Positions 28,793 through 37,958 of a stretch of DNA of 45,412 nucleotides are shown here, in pieces; positions within the stretch are counted from its first letter, which is position 1; each line of letters begins with the position of its first letter. Below the pieces are notes generated by a model, which was given only the letters and a program-made list of their open reading frames with translations, did no database searches and was not told the DNA's origin. This DNA comes from Desulfobulbus propionicus (lineage in GTDB: Bacteria; Desulfobacterota; Desulfobulbia; Desulfobulbales; Desulfobulbaceae), in contig PDTE01000026.1 in NCBI GenBank assembly GCA_002747135.1, forward strand, positions 1 through 45,412, read 5' to 3'. The position numbers were made by a program, and so were the translations under genes.

Positions 28793-31597
28793 ATGGATTA
28801 CAGGGAAACGCTAAATCTGCCCAAAACAAGTTTCAAGATGAAGGCAAACCTGCCTCAGAAAGAGCCTGTGGTGCTTAAACGCTGGGAGAAGGAGGGGCTT
28901 TATGCCAGGCTTCAGCAGCATACCAGGGGAAGACCTGATTTTATCCTGCACGACGGGCCTCCTTATGCCAACGGCAACATTCATCTGGGCACAGCCTTTA
29001 ACAAGGTGCTTAAGGATATTATTCTGCGTTCCAAGCGTATGGCAGGATTTAATGCGCCCTATATTCCTGGTTGGGATTGTCACGGCCTTCCCATAGAGCA
29101 TAATGTTGATAAGGAGCTGGGAGAGAAGAAAAAGGATATTCCCATCCTGGCCAAACGGGCTGCGTGCAGAAAATATGCAGAAAAATGGATAAAAACCCAG
29201 AAGAGCCAGTTTAAACGCCTTGGTGTGCTTGGTGACTGGGCGAGTCCCTATCTGACCATGAATTTTGCCTATGAGGCCGCCATTGCTGCCGAATTCAACA
29301 AGTTTTTGTTGTCCGGTGCTGTTGTTCGTTCCAAAAAACCTGTGTATTGGTGTTCAACCTGTACCACCGCTCTGGCTGAAGCGGAGGTGGAATATAATGA
29401 CCATGTCTCTTCTTCCGTCTATGTTAAATTTCCGGTCACAGAAGACTTGTCTGCTGTCTCCGGGGCATTGTCAGGCAAAAAGATATCCATTCTCATCTGG
29501 ACAACCACACCGTGGACCTTGCCTGCCAACCTTGCCGTTGCCTTTCATCCTGATGTCAGGTATGCCGCAGTGGAAGTTGATGATGAAGTCTGGATTATGG
29601 CTGAAGACCTGGTGGAATCCTGTTTCACATTGTTTGACAGGTCGGGCTATACCCTGCTGACGACTTTTTCTGCAACCCGGCTTGAAGGCAAGAAGTGCAG
29701 GCACCCTTTTTTAGAGCGTGATTCACTCATTGTCCTGGCTGATTACGTCACCACGGACACAGGGACCGGCTGCGTGCATACCGCACCTGGTCATGGAGCG
29801 GACGACTATCTCACAGGTCTTCGGTACGATTTGGAAATTTTGTCTCCAGTAGATGATGAGGGCCGCTACACTGCTGCAGCCGGAAAATATGCGGGCCAGC
29901 AGGTGCCGGAAGTAAATGAGCAGATCATAGAGGATCTGGACGCAGACGGCATGCTTGTCAAGCAGACCTTGCTCAATCACAGTTACCCTCACTGCTGGCG
30001 CTGCAAAAAACCGGTAATGTACAGGGCAACGGCCCAGTGGTTCCTTTCCATGGAGGCCCATGATCTGCGCCGAAAGGCCCTTCATGAAATAGAGCAGGTC
30101 AAGTGGACTCCGGCCTGGGGGGAGCAGCGTATTTTCGGCATGATTGAAGCGCGCCCGGACTGGTGCCTCTCCCGTCAGCGATCCTGGGGGGTGCCGATTA
30201 CGGTGCTTACCTGCGGTGAATGTGGTGAGATGTTAAAAGATGAAAGGATGAGCCAGCTTGTTGACGCCTTTTTTAGCAAAGAGGGAGCTGACGCCTGGTT
30301 CAAGCATGACGCTGAGGATTTTGTCCCGGAAGGGGTGCGCTGCAGTTGTGGCTCAACCAGGTTCAATAAGGAAACCGATATCCTTGATGTCTGGTTTGAT
30401 TCGGGAACCAGTCATGCGGCAGTTCTGGAACAAAGAGACGAGCTTCATGCCCCGGCAGATCTGTATCTTGAGGGCAGCGACCAGCATCGCGGCTGGTTTC
30501 ATTCCTCTTTGCTGACCTCGGTCGGCACCAGAGAACATGCTCCGTACAAGGGGGTGCTTACCCATGGCTATGTTGTAGATGGCAAGGGAAAGAAAATGTC
30601 CAAATCCATAGGTAACGTGGTTGCGCCGCAGGAGGTTATTGACAAGTTTGGCGCAGAAATTCTCCGCCTGTGGGTATCCAGCGAAAATTATCAGGATGAT
30701 GTCAAGGTTTCAGATGAAATCCTCAGGCAGGTCTCTGACGCCTATCGAAAAATTCGCAATACCATTCGTTTTCTTCTTGGTAACCTGAGTGACTTTGACC
30801 CCAATAATGACAGGGTTGCCTTTGCGTCCCTTGAGGAGATCGACCGCTGGGCTTTGGCCAAATTTGCGGAGGTAACTGAAAAGGTAGTCCGCGCCTATGA
30901 ACGCTACGAGTTTCACTCAATCTACCATACCCTCTTTATTTTTTGCGGAACAGTGATCTCCAGTATTTATATGGATGTACTCAAGGACCGTCTGTATTGT
31001 TCCGCCCCGGATGCTCCCGGACGCAGGGCCGCGCAGACAGCCATCTATCAGATACTTGACGGTCTGTTGCGTCTGATGGCGCCGATACTGTGCTTTACAG
31101 CTGATGAGGCCTGGGCGCATTTCAGGGGGCACAGCCAGGATAAAGCAGTGGAGCATTCCATTGCTTTTGCCGAATTTCCCAGGGTGGACAATATTGTCCT
31201 GGATCAAGATTTTCTGGCACACTGGGAGCAGCTGCTTTCCATTCGGGGAGCGATCACCAAAGTGCTTGAACGTGCCCGCCGGGAAAAGGTTATAGGCCTT
31301 TCCCTGGACGCGGAGGTGATACTCAGCGTTGAAGGAAAACTGATGCAGTTTGTTCAGGATAACAGGCAGCAGCTCCAGGAATTGTGTATTGTCTCCTCGC
31401 TTAAAATAAATGCCCAGGATGATGAAGGCGTTGTGTATGTGGAAGATGATCTGGTCACGGGCCTGAAGACAGCGGTCCGGGCGGCACCGGGTAAAAAATG
31501 TGAGCGCTGCTGGATGTTTTCCAGCTCTGCTGGCGAAGATAAAGAGCATCCTGCCCTCTGTGCCAGGTGTGCGTCGGTTGTCAAGGAACTGAGTTGA
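28793..31597 (+). CDS. ileS: isoleucyl-tRNA synthetase
   Basis: This 934-residue enzyme attaches isoleucine to its tRNA. The first ATP-binding motif is PPYANGNIHLGTAFNK (about 56-71). The editing domain follows (WTTTPWTLPANLA, GTGCVHTAPGHGADDY). The KMSKS motif (KGKKMSKSIGN) is near residue 600. The C-terminal zinc-binding end has cysteine pairs (KCERCWMF and LCARCAS). The length is normal. The stop TGA overlaps the ATG of lspA by one base. Confidence 0.97.
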   Translation: MDYRETLNLPKTSFKMKANLPQKEPVVLKRWEKEGLYARLQQHTRGRPDFILHDGPPYANGNIHLGTAFNKVLKDIILRSKRMAGFNAPYIPGWDCHGLPIEHNVDKELGEKKKDIPILAKRAACRKYAEKWIKTQKSQFKRLGVLGDWASPYLTMNFAYEAAIAAEFNKFLLSGAVVRSKKPVYWCSTCTTALAEAEVEYNDHVSSSVYVKFPVTEDLSAVSGALSGKKISILIWTTTPWTLPANLAVAFHPDVRYAAVEVDDEVWIMAEDLVESCFTLFDRSGYTLLTTFSATRLEGKKCRHPFLERDSLIVLADYVTTDTGTGCVHTAPGHGADDYLTGLRYDLEILSPVDDEGRYTAAAGKYAGQQVPEVNEQIIEDLDADGMLVKQTLLNHSYPHCWRCKKPVMYRATAQWFLSMEAHDLRRKALHEIEQVKWTPAWGEQRIFGMIEARPDWCLSRQRSWGVPITVLTCGECGEMLKDERMSQLVDAFFSKEGADAWFKHDAEDFVPEGVRCSCGSTRFNKETDILDVWFDSGTSHAAVLEQRDELHAPADLYLEGSDQHRGWFHSSLLTSVGTREHAPYKGVLTHGYVVDGKGKKMSKSIGNVVAPQEVIDKFGAEILRLWVSSENYQDDVKVSDEILRQVSDAYRKIRNTIRFLLGNLSDFDPNNDRVAFASLEEIDRWALAKFAEVTEKVVRAYERYEFHSIYHTLFIFCGTVISSIYMDVLKDRLYCSAPDAPGRRAAQTAIYQILDGLLRLMAPILCFTADEAWAHFRGHSQDKAVEHSIAFAEFPRVDNIVLDQDFLAHWEQLLSIRGAITKVLERARREKVIGLSLDAEVILSVEGKLMQFVQDNRQQLQELCIVSSLKINAQDDEGVVYVEDDLVTGLKTAVRAAPGKKCERCWMFSSSAGEDKEHPALCARCASVVKELS

Positions 31598-32094
31598 TGA
31601 GACCGCTGGGCCTTTCCTGTTTCATTCCCGTGCTGTTGGGGGTCATAGGGCTGGATCAGTATACCAAATGGTTGATTCAGCATTTTTTCATCCTGTACGA
31701 GTCCAGAGAGGTATATGCCGGTTTTTTTAACCTCGTCTATTATACCAATAATGGTGCTGCGTTCAGCATGTTTGCCGGGCAGCCGACCTTGTGGCGGCAG
31801 GTATTTTTTATTGGCGTATCGGTCGCAGCCCTGATCGCCATACTTTTTGCCTACCGTCGTTACGCCAGGATAAATGGCTGGTATACGGTGGCGTTGGCAC
31901 TTATTTCCGGCGGGGCTGCAGGTAATTTGATCGACCGCCTTCGTCTGGGCTGTGTGGTTGACTTTTTAGATTTTTATTTTGGCAGGTACCATTGGCCGGC
32001 CTTTAATATTGCAGACTCGGCAATCACCGTTGGGGTGGGCCTGTTCCTGCTTGTCAGTATTTTTTCAGACCACCGGCAAGGAGCCAAACCTTGA
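31597..32094 (+). CDS. lspA: lipoprotein signal peptidase
   Basis: This 165-residue membrane aspartyl protease cleaves prolipoproteins. It is a four-helix protein with the motifs LGVIGLDQYTKWLI (D at ~20), YTNNGAAFSMF (N-x-G-x-A-F), GGAAGNLIDRLRLGCVVDFLDFY (catalytic Asp in NxxDR and DF) and FNIADSAITVG (second catalytic Asp). The ATG at 31597 overlaps the ileS stop (TGATG), and the pair is a common operon. Confidence 0.95.
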   Translation: MRPLGLSCFIPVLLGVIGLDQYTKWLIQHFFILYESREVYAGFFNLVYYTNNGAAFSMFAGQPTLWRQVFFIGVSVAALIAILFAYRRYARINGWYTVALALISGGAAGNLIDRLRLGCVVDFLDFYFGRYHWPAFNIADSAITVGVGLFLLVSIFSDHRQGAKP

Positions 32095-32104
32095 AAAAAG
32101 GGAG

Positions 32105-32320
32105 TATACCTGCTCCCGGATCACTTTTCTTCGGGCAATCATGACTGGCCGCAGGGACTATAGCGGCCAGTCATGATTGCCCAGATCCGGGCAAACTGAA
32201 AGCAGTTACAGGCGTAAAGCAAGTGAAACCAGGGTGGTACATGCCCTGGGAGCAGGTACGGTTACGTTACAGCGGTGAAGTAAGTGAAACCAGGGAGTTA
32301 TATGTTCCGTGAGTAATTAC
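32105..32320 (-). repeat. family A intergenic repeat, copy 9 (extended)
   Basis: About 216 bases. A perfect 20-base stem occurs at 32133-32152 and 32163-32182 with a 10-base loop; it is followed by the usual AGCAGTTACAGGCGTAAAGCAAGTG. The start-codon arm is then duplicated: CAAGTGAAACCAGGGTGG at 32220 and AAGTGAAACCAGGGAG at 32282. The element ends in GTG-AGT-AAT-TAC (32309-32320), the start of fabD. Confidence 0.85.
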
Positions 32321-33265
32321 AGAAAAACAGCAATACTTTTTCCCGGTCAGGGGTCACAATATATCGGTATGGGGCGGGAGCTTCTGGAGCAAAATGACAC
32401 TGCAGCTGAACTGGTGGAAATGGGTGAGCGGGTGTCCGGTTTTCCCCTGCGACAGCTCTGCCTTGAAGGGCCGTTCGAACAACTCACCCGGGTGCTTTAT
32501 CTTCAGCCAGCCATAACGGTCGTTAACCTGATGTGCTGGCATTACCTGCAAGACCTGCTCGCCGACTTTGTTCCAGCCTGTTTTGCCGGCCATAGCCTGG
32601 GGGAATATTCAGCACTTTATGCCGCCGGGGCTGTGACTGCCCGGGAGACCATGGCACTGGTCACCAGACGTGGTGAGCTGATGGAACGTGAAGGGAGTAA
32701 CAATCCAGGCGGTATGTGCGCTATCCTTGGTCTGCCGTCAGGTAAGGTTGATGAGCTTGCAGAAAGCTGTGATGGGCCCGGGACAGTGGTAGTTGCCAAC
32801 TATAATACCCCCATGCAGGCAGTTGTTTCGGGTGACAAGGAAGGGCTGGACAGGTTTTGCGCTTTATGCAGGGAAGAGGGGGCGAAAACAGTTCCGCTGA
32901 AGGTCAGTGTTGCCAATCACAGCCCCCTGGTTGCAGGAGCGGTCGCAGATTTCAGGTCATTTCTGGAAGAAGTTGCCTTTCAGCTGCCGAAGGTGCCTGT
33001 TTTGTTTAATGTTACGGCAAAGGAAGTAACCACCGTAGAAGAGATCAGACAGACCATGGCCAGGCAAATAGCCTCACCGGTTCGCTGGCTCAACATCATT
33101 GAAACGATGTTAGCAGACGGCGTTGAAGTATTTATTGAGCTTGGCCCGAAAAAGGTGCTTACCGGCATGATGAAAAAGATCGTACCCCGTGGTTCGGCGG
33201 TTGTCTGTATCAACGCGGATACTCCTGAGTCCATTGAGCGGGCAGCCGAAGTTATCCGGGGGTAG
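32309..33265 (+). CDS. fabD: malonyl-CoA:ACP transacylase
   Basis: This 318-residue enzyme moves malonyl groups onto acyl carrier protein for fatty acid synthesis. It has AILFPGQGSQYIGMG at the N-terminus, the catalytic serine in FAGHSLGEYSAL, and the catalytic histidine in KVSVANHSPLV. The start is GTG at 32309, which lies in family A repeat copy 9 (GTG-AGT-AAT-TAC, MSNY); there is no other usable start before the conserved FPGQGSQ. GGGAG lies 11 bases upstream. The stop TAG abuts another repeat arm. Confidence 0.95.
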   Translation: MSNYRKTAILFPGQGSQYIGMGRELLEQNDTAAELVEMGERVSGFPLRQLCLEGPFEQLTRVLYLQPAITVVNLMCWHYLQDLLADFVPACFAGHSLGEYSALYAAGAVTARETMALVTRRGELMEREGSNNPGGMCAILGLPSGKVDELAESCDGPGTVVVANYNTPMQAVVSGDKEGLDRFCALCREEGAKTVPLKVSVANHSPLVAGAVADFRSFLEEVAFQLPKVPVLFNVTAKEVTTVEEIRQTMARQIASPVRWLNIIETMLADGVEVFIELGPKKVLTGMMKKIVPRGSAVVCINADTPESIERAAEVIRG

Positions 33266-33331
33266 GCTGAAAGCAGGTACAGGTGTAAAGAAAGTGAAGC
33301 CAAGAAATTTCATGCCCTGTGAGTAGCTTAC
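33264..33331 (-). repeat. family A start-codon arm, copy 10
   Basis: The half-element GGCTGAAAGCAGGTAC...CATGCCCTGTGAGTAGCTTAC begins in the fabD stop codon. One inserted base (AGTAGC) breaks the usual GTG-AGT-AGT-TAC frame, and no gene uses it. A second half-element (33430-33486, GTAACTACTTGCAGGG...) lies before ffh. Confidence 0.65.
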
Positions 33332-33380
33332 GATAATACAATGATTTTACCTGTTTTTTTCTGTTGGGCATGCTTCCTTC

Positions 33381-33429
33381 TTGACAATGCAGAGTAACTG
33401 GTGTATCAAAAAAAGTTTCTGCTCTGCAT
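33381..33429 (+). promoter_or_regulatory. candidate ffh promoter with overlapping hairpin
   Basis: TTGACA (33381-33386) with a 17-base spacer to TATCAA (33404-33409). An inverted repeat ATGCAGAG (33387-33394) / CTCTGCAT (33422-33429) spans the spacer and the initial transcribed region. The arrangement might act as an operator, but that is a guess. Confidence 0.45.
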
Positions 33430-33524
33430 CAGTAACTACTTGCAGGGTGGGTATGTCCCTGGTGTGACCTGCTTTACCTGTAATGGTGCGTATTATTTAC
33501 TCTTGATGGTGTGGACAAGGTACT

Positions 33525-34874
33525 ATGTTTGATACTCTAACTGATCGGCTTGAAGGCGTTTTTAAGCAGCTCCGTGGTCATGGCAGGCTTACCGAGGAGA
33601 ATATCCAGGAGGCCATGAGCGAGGTGCGTAAGGCATTGCTCGAGGCTGATGTTAACTTCAAGGTTGTCAGGGAGTTCGTTGCCACTGTCACGGAAAAGGC
33701 TGTCGGGCAGGAGGTGTTAACCAGTCTTTCACCCGGACAGCAGGTTGTCAAGGTCGTTCATAATGAACTGGTTGAACTGCTGGGGTCAACCGCTGAGCCG
33801 CTTCATCTTGAAACCGGACACCCTGCGATTATCATGCTGGCCGGACTGCAGGGGTCAGGAAAAACCACTACAGCAGCCAAAATTGCCAAAAAACTCAAGA
33901 AAGAGGGCCGCACCCCCTTACTTGTGCCGGCGGATGTCTATCGTCCGGCAGCCATTGAGCAGTTGCATGTGCTTGGGCGGCAGGTGGATGTACCTGTCTA
34001 TGCTTCCTCTGCTGAGCAGAAGCCGGTTGATATCGCCAGGCTGGCAGCTGCAGAGGCCCGTGAAAAGCATAACGATACGATTATCATTGATACTGCAGGC
34101 CGATTGCATGTTGATGAAGACCTGATGGCCGAACTCAAGGAAATACGTGCCGCAGTTGAGCTGCATGAAATTCTCTTTGTTGCAGATGCCATGACAGGGC
34201 AGGATGCGGTCACTGTAGCTGATAAATTTAATACTGACCTTGAGATAACCGGTGTTGTTCTCACCAAGATGGAGGGGGATGCCCGTGGCGGAGCAGCCCT
34301 TTCAGTTAAAAAAGTTACCGGAAAGCCGATAAAATTTGTCGGTATAGGCGAGAATGTTGACGCCCTTGAGGTCTTCCATCCTGACCGTACAGCCTCCAGG
34401 ATCCTCGGTATGGGCGATGTCTTGTCCCTGATTGAGAAAGCTGAAGAGGTTGTTGATCAGAAAAAGGCAAAGAAACTTGCTAAAAAGATCCAGAGAAATG
34501 AGTTTACCCTGGAAGATTTTCTTGAGCAGGTTCAGCAGGTCAAAAAGATGGGCAATCTTGAACAGCTTATGGGCATGATCCCCGGGATGAACAAGTTCAA
34601 GCAGATGCAGGATATGCCAAAACCGGACGAGAAGGAGCTTGGGAAAACCGAAGCAATTATCCGGTCTATGACCAGGAAAGAACGAAAGAATCACAGAATC
34701 ATCAACGCCAGCAGGCGGCAGCGCATAGCCAGGGGATCAGGGACTTCGGTAACCGAGGTGAACCGGGTATTGAAAAGTTATACCATGATGCTGAAAATGA
34801 TGAAAAAATTGAAGGGCAAGTCTGGTATACGAGGCGGCAGGCGCAGAAAGCTGCCTAAAGGACTGGCTCGTTAG
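33525..34874 (+). CDS. ffh: signal recognition particle protein Ffh
   Basis: This 449-residue GTPase targets membrane proteins to the translocon with SRP RNA. Motifs: helical N-domain (residues 1-90), GTPase P-loop GLQGSGKTTT, IDTAGRLHVD, TKMEGDARGGAALS, and the methionine-rich M domain (GNLEQLMGMIPGMNKFKQMQ). It is the first gene of the ffh-rpsP-khpA-rimM-trmD run. AAGGT lies before the ATG. Confidence 0.97.
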   Translation: MFDTLTDRLEGVFKQLRGHGRLTEENIQEAMSEVRKALLEADVNFKVVREFVATVTEKAVGQEVLTSLSPGQQVVKVVHNELVELLGSTAEPLHLETGHPAIIMLAGLQGSGKTTTAAKIAKKLKKEGRTPLLVPADVYRPAAIEQLHVLGRQVDVPVYASSAEQKPVDIARLAAAEAREKHNDTIIIDTAGRLHVDEDLMAELKEIRAAVELHEILFVADAMTGQDAVTVADKFNTDLEITGVVLTKMEGDARGGAALSVKKVTGKPIKFVGIGENVDALEVFHPDRTASRILGMGDVLSLIEKAEEVVDQKKAKKLAKKIQRNEFTLEDFLEQVQQVKKMGNLEQLMGMIPGMNKFKQMQDMPKPDEKELGKTEAIIRSMTRKERKNHRIINASRRQRIARGSGTSVTEVNRVLKSYTMMLKMMKKLKGKSGIRGGRRRKLPKGLAR

Positions 34875-34936
34875 GACACGTTAGTTATCAGCTTTTTTAT
34901 GCAAATAGTTGTTATCCTAAAGGAGAATAAACCCAC

Positions 34937-35197
34937 ATGGCAGTTCATATTCGCTTGACCCGAAAAGGCCGAAAGAAAAAACCGTTTTACAGAATAGTTG
35001 TAGCGGACAGCCAGGCACCACGAGATGGCAAGTTTTTAGATATTGTAGGCACCTACGATCCAATGCAGGAACCGGCAGCAGTCAGCATTGATAATGAAAA
35101 GCTGCGTTCATGGATGGGGAAAGGCGCAAGGCCAACTGTTACTGTACAAAGTTTAATAAAAAAACATGGCACCCCTGCTCCCCTTGAAGCGGAATAA
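34937..35197 (+). CDS. rpsP: ribosomal protein bS16
   Basis: This 86-residue small-subunit protein has the opening VHIRLTRKGRKKKPFYRIVVADSQAPRDG pattern (quoted in parts: IRLTRKGRKKKPFYRIVVA). It has a clear AAAGGAG before the ATG. Its stop overlaps the next gene's ATG (TAATG). Confidence 0.97.
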   Translation: MAVHIRLTRKGRKKKPFYRIVVADSQAPRDGKFLDIVGTYDPMQEPAAVSIDNEKLRSWMGKGARPTVTVQSLIKKHGTPAPLEAE

Positions 35198-35427
35198 TGA
35201 AAGAACTGATTCAATTTATTGCCGAAAAACTCGTTGATGAGCCAGACAAAGTAGTGGTGACTTGTCAGGAAGAAGACGAGACCATCGACATAGAACTGCA
35301 GGTAGCTCAAGGTGACCTTGGTAAAGTTATCGGCAAACAGGGACGTACTGTTCGGGCGATGCGTACCGTACTTTCAGCTGCTGCGGCAAGGGAGAACAAG
35401 CGTTCGCGCCTGGAAATTCTGGAGTAG
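35197..35427 (+). CDS. khpA: KH-domain RNA-binding protein (KhpA)
   Basis: This 76-residue protein consists of one KH domain, with the GxxG loop in VIGKQGRTVRAMRTVL. It binds RNA and is normally found between rpsP and rimM in this order. It overlaps rpsP by one base. Confidence 0.9.
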   Translation: MKELIQFIAEKLVDEPDKVVVTCQEEDETIDIELQVAQGDLGKVIGKQGRTVRAMRTVLSAAAARENKRSRLEILE

Positions 35428-35435
35428 CAGGAAAC

Positions 35436-35960
35436 ATGATGAAGACCGGCAGGTGCATTCCGCTTGGAAAAATCATCAAGCCCCATGGTATACATGGTGA
35501 GCTGAAGGTCTTCCCCTATACACAGCATCCTCAAAATCTGAAAAGATATAAGTGGATACGTCTCTCTTTGGACAAGGGAAAGACGCTGCAGGTCTTTACC
35601 AGTAAGCGGGTCAGGATTCATGGTACCCAGGTAATAATGAGCCTTGCGGAATGTACAGACCGGGATACGGCTGAAACCCTTGCCGGCCTGGAAATATGGA
35701 TAAGGGCAGAAGAACTGCCGACGCTCAATGATGGTGAATATTACCTGTTCGAGCTGGAGGGAAAGCGTGCGGTCAACACGGCAGGGCTTGATCTGGGAGA
35801 AATAGTATCTGTATTGAGTTCCCAGGGGCAGAATTTGTTACTGGTTGTAAAGGGTAACAGGGATTATCTCGTGCCGCTGGTCAGCGAATTTATAGTTTTC
35901 CGTGGACCCGGGCAGGTTGTTCTGGATCTTCCGCCAGGGTTACTTGAGATAAATGATTAG
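35436..35960 (+). CDS. rimM: ribosome maturation factor RimM
   Basis: This 174-residue factor helps to assemble the 30S head near S19. It has the N-terminal LGKIIKPHGIHGELKVFPY motif, the AEELPTLNDGEYYLFEL linker and a PRC-barrel C-terminus (DYLVPLVSEFI). The first two codons are both ATG. Confidence 0.95.
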   Translation: MMKTGRCIPLGKIIKPHGIHGELKVFPYTQHPQNLKRYKWIRLSLDKGKTLQVFTSKRVRIHGTQVIMSLAECTDRDTAETLAGLEIWIRAEELPTLNDGEYYLFELEGKRAVNTAGLDLGEIVSVLSSQGQNLLLVVKGNRDYLVPLVSEFIVFRGPGQVVLDLPPGLLEIND

Positions 35961-36016
35961 TCCGAACGTCTCATGAACGCTCTCTTTAATGTGGGAAGAA
36001 AGCCGGACTCGCTGTA

Positions 36017-36754
36017 ATGTTCTTTGACATTTTGACCATATTTCCTGATTTTTTTCATTCCCCTCTGCAGGAAGGAATTATACGAAGGGCCGCCGCTCGT
36101 AAACAGATAACAGTAAGGCTGCACAATATCAGGGACTATGCTCCAGACCGGCACCATATGACTGATGACCGGCCCTTTGGCGGCGGGGAGGGGATGGTCA
36201 TGAAGCCGGAGCCTCTGGCTGGCTGCCTGAATGATATCGCGCGAAAGGACTCCTGCCGGGTTATTTTTCTCTCTCCACGGGGGAAAACCTTTACCCAGGA
36301 AAAGGCAAGGGAACTTGCAGGGATTTCTCAGCTCATACTTGTCTGTGGACGGTATGAGGGGGTGGATCAGCGCTTTATCGAACTGTACGTCGATGAAGAA
36401 CTGTCCATCGGAGATTATGTGTTAACCGGAGGTGAACTTGCAGCGATGGTGCTGGTCGATTCCATTTCCAGATTGCTGCCTGGTGTCCTTGGCTGCCATG
36501 ACTCTGCTGTCAATGATACCTTCAGCAGAAGTCTTTTGAAGCATCACCAGTATACCAGACCAAGGCTTTTTGCCGGAAAAAAAGTGCCTGAAGTTCTGCT
36601 TGAGGGCAATCACGAAGAAATACGGCATTATCGTTTTGTTGAATCAGTGAGATTGACAGGAAAATACAGGCCGGATTTGCTGCAAAATGTGGCCTTTACA
36701 GAGGAGGAACGAAAGCTTTTGTTCGCTGAAGGAATTGATCTGGATCAACGTTAA
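36017..36754 (+). CDS. trmD: tRNA (guanine-37-N1)-methyltransferase
   Basis: This 245-residue SPOUT-fold enzyme methylates G37 of tRNAs with a G36. Motifs: MFFDILTIFPDFF at the start, DDRPFGGGEGMVMKPEPL, FLSPRGKTF, LVCGRYEGVDQRF and SIGDYVLTGGELAAM. It lies in its usual place between rimM and a second SPOUT gene. Confidence 0.97.
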   Translation: MFFDILTIFPDFFHSPLQEGIIRRAAARKQITVRLHNIRDYAPDRHHMTDDRPFGGGEGMVMKPEPLAGCLNDIARKDSCRVIFLSPRGKTFTQEKARELAGISQLILVCGRYEGVDQRFIELYVDEELSIGDYVLTGGELAAMVLVDSISRLLPGVLGCHDSAVNDTFSRSLLKHHQYTRPRLFAGKKVPEVLLEGNHEEIRHYRFVESVRLTGKYRPDLLQNVAFTEEERKLLFAEGIDLDQR

Positions 36755-36759
36755 GTAAC

Positions 36760-37371
36760 ATGCCAGCTGATACTTTGTGGAACGTTGATGTAGCACTTGT
36801 TCATGCACCGGTAGTCAATCAAAAAGGGGAAATTACAGGCTCTGCCGTAACCAATCTTGACCTGCATGATATTGCCAGAGCTGGAAAGACCTTTGGTATC
36901 CGTAAATACTGGGTGATTACCCCGTATGAGCAGCAGCAATTGCTTGTTGCAGAGATACTCAGTCACTGGCTGGATGGTCATGGCAAAAAAGCTGACAGTG
37001 ACCGTGCTGCTGCATTATCATTAATATCTGTGTGCGGCGATGTCCTTACGGCTGTGGCCGGGGCCGAAGAAGCCTATGGTGAAAAGCCTCTGCTCATTGC
37101 CACAGGAGCGGCGGCAAAGGAAAATAATCTTTCCTGGCAGCAGGTGCGAAGAAAGGTGCAGAACAAAAAACCGGTTTTCCTGTTATTTGGTACCGCGTGG
37201 GGGCTGGCACCTGCTGTAACAGGCATGGCTCAGGGCATGCTTCCGCCTGTTAGAGGCGTGCGGGGAGTCAGCAAGTTTAATCATCTGTCGGTCCGGTCGG
37301 CGGTCTCGATAGTTTTGGATCGCCTGTTATCTGAAGAATCGATGGAGAGAGAAGAGAGACAGGTAATATAA
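36760..37371 (+). CDS. SPOUT-type RNA methyltransferase (PF09936-like)
   Basis: This 203-residue protein belongs to the SAM-dependent RNA methyltransferase family that follows trmD in many Desulfobacterota and Aquificae. It has ALVHAPVVNQKGEITGSAVTNLDLHDIAR (parts: NQKGEITGSAVTNLDLHD), TFGIRKYWVITP and LLFGTAWGLAPAV (G-x-x-W-G-L). The target is unknown. It starts five bases after trmD. Confidence 0.85.
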   Translation: MPADTLWNVDVALVHAPVVNQKGEITGSAVTNLDLHDIARAGKTFGIRKYWVITPYEQQQLLVAEILSHWLDGHGKKADSDRAAALSLISVCGDVLTAVAGAEEAYGEKPLLIATGAAAKENNLSWQQVRRKVQNKKPVFLLFGTAWGLAPAVTGMAQGMLPPVRGVRGVSKFNHLSVRSAVSIVLDRLLSEESMEREERQVI

Positions 37372-37473
37372 AAACATTGTTTTGTAATATAATCAGGATA
37401 CCAGCAGGGTGATATGGAGGCATCCCCTGGCAGCGGCAGACACAGGCTGCAACTGCCTTAAACGAGAGACAGT

Positions 37474-37821
37474 ATGAATATATTAGAAAAAATTGATATG
37501 GAGCAAATGCGGTTTGACATGCCTGATTTTCGGCCGGGTGATACGGTCAAGGTGCATATCCGTATAGTGGAAGGCAACAAGGAGCGGGTTCAGATCTTCC
37601 AGGGTGTCGTCATCAAGAGAAAGCGTGGCAGGATGAACGCCACCTTCACAGTGCGAAAGGTTTCCCATGGTGTTGGAGTGGAAAAGACCTTTGCCCTTCA
37701 CTCTCCCCGCCTGGAAAAAGTGGAAATTGTTACCCGCGGAAGAGTACGTCGTTCCCGCCTGTACTATCTCAGAAACAGACGTGGCAAGGCCGCCCGTATT
37801 CGTGAAAAAGGGATTGTCTAG
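37474..37821 (+). CDS. rplS: ribosomal protein bL19
   Basis: This 115-residue large-subunit protein at the 30S-50S bridge has [31 protein letters not shown] and [20 protein letters not shown] (parts under 20 residues each in the family pattern). It lies downstream of the methyltransferase, in the usual order. Confidence 0.97.
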   Translation: MNILEKIDMEQMRFDMPDFRPGDTVKVHIRIVEGNKERVQIFQGVVIKRKRGRMNATFTVRKVSHGVGVEKTFALHSPRLEKVEIVTRGRVRRSRLYYLRNRRGKAARIREKGIV

Positions 37822-37823
37822 CA

Positions 37824-37958
37824 TACCTGCTCGCCTGGTTTCACTTTTGCCGGTAAGTCTGTAACTGTTTTCAGGGCGCCAAAATCTGGGCAGCCTGAAA
37901 GCAGTTACAGACGTAAAGTACCTGAAACCAGGATGATACATGTCCTGTGAGTCCATAC
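37824..37958 (-). repeat. family A intergenic repeat, copy 11 (core missing)
   Basis: It contains the inverted arms GTAACTGTTTTCAGG (37861-37875) and CCTGAAAGCAGTTAC (37895-37909) without the GGCAGCTATAG core, then ACGTAAAGTACCTGAAACCAGG and ATGTCCTGTGAGTCCATAC. The latter contains the first codons of rnhB, in a different frame from the usual GTG start because TAG has become TCC. Confidence 0.75.

Noticed and set aside
28599..28814. Open frame starting in the family A copy before ileS
   Set aside because: It is out of frame with ileS and consists of repeat sequence; ileS has its own ATG at 28793.
33266..33524. SRP RNA gene next to ffh
   Set aside because: No SRP Alu or S-domain sequence is seen; the gap is explained by repeat arms and a promoter-like site.
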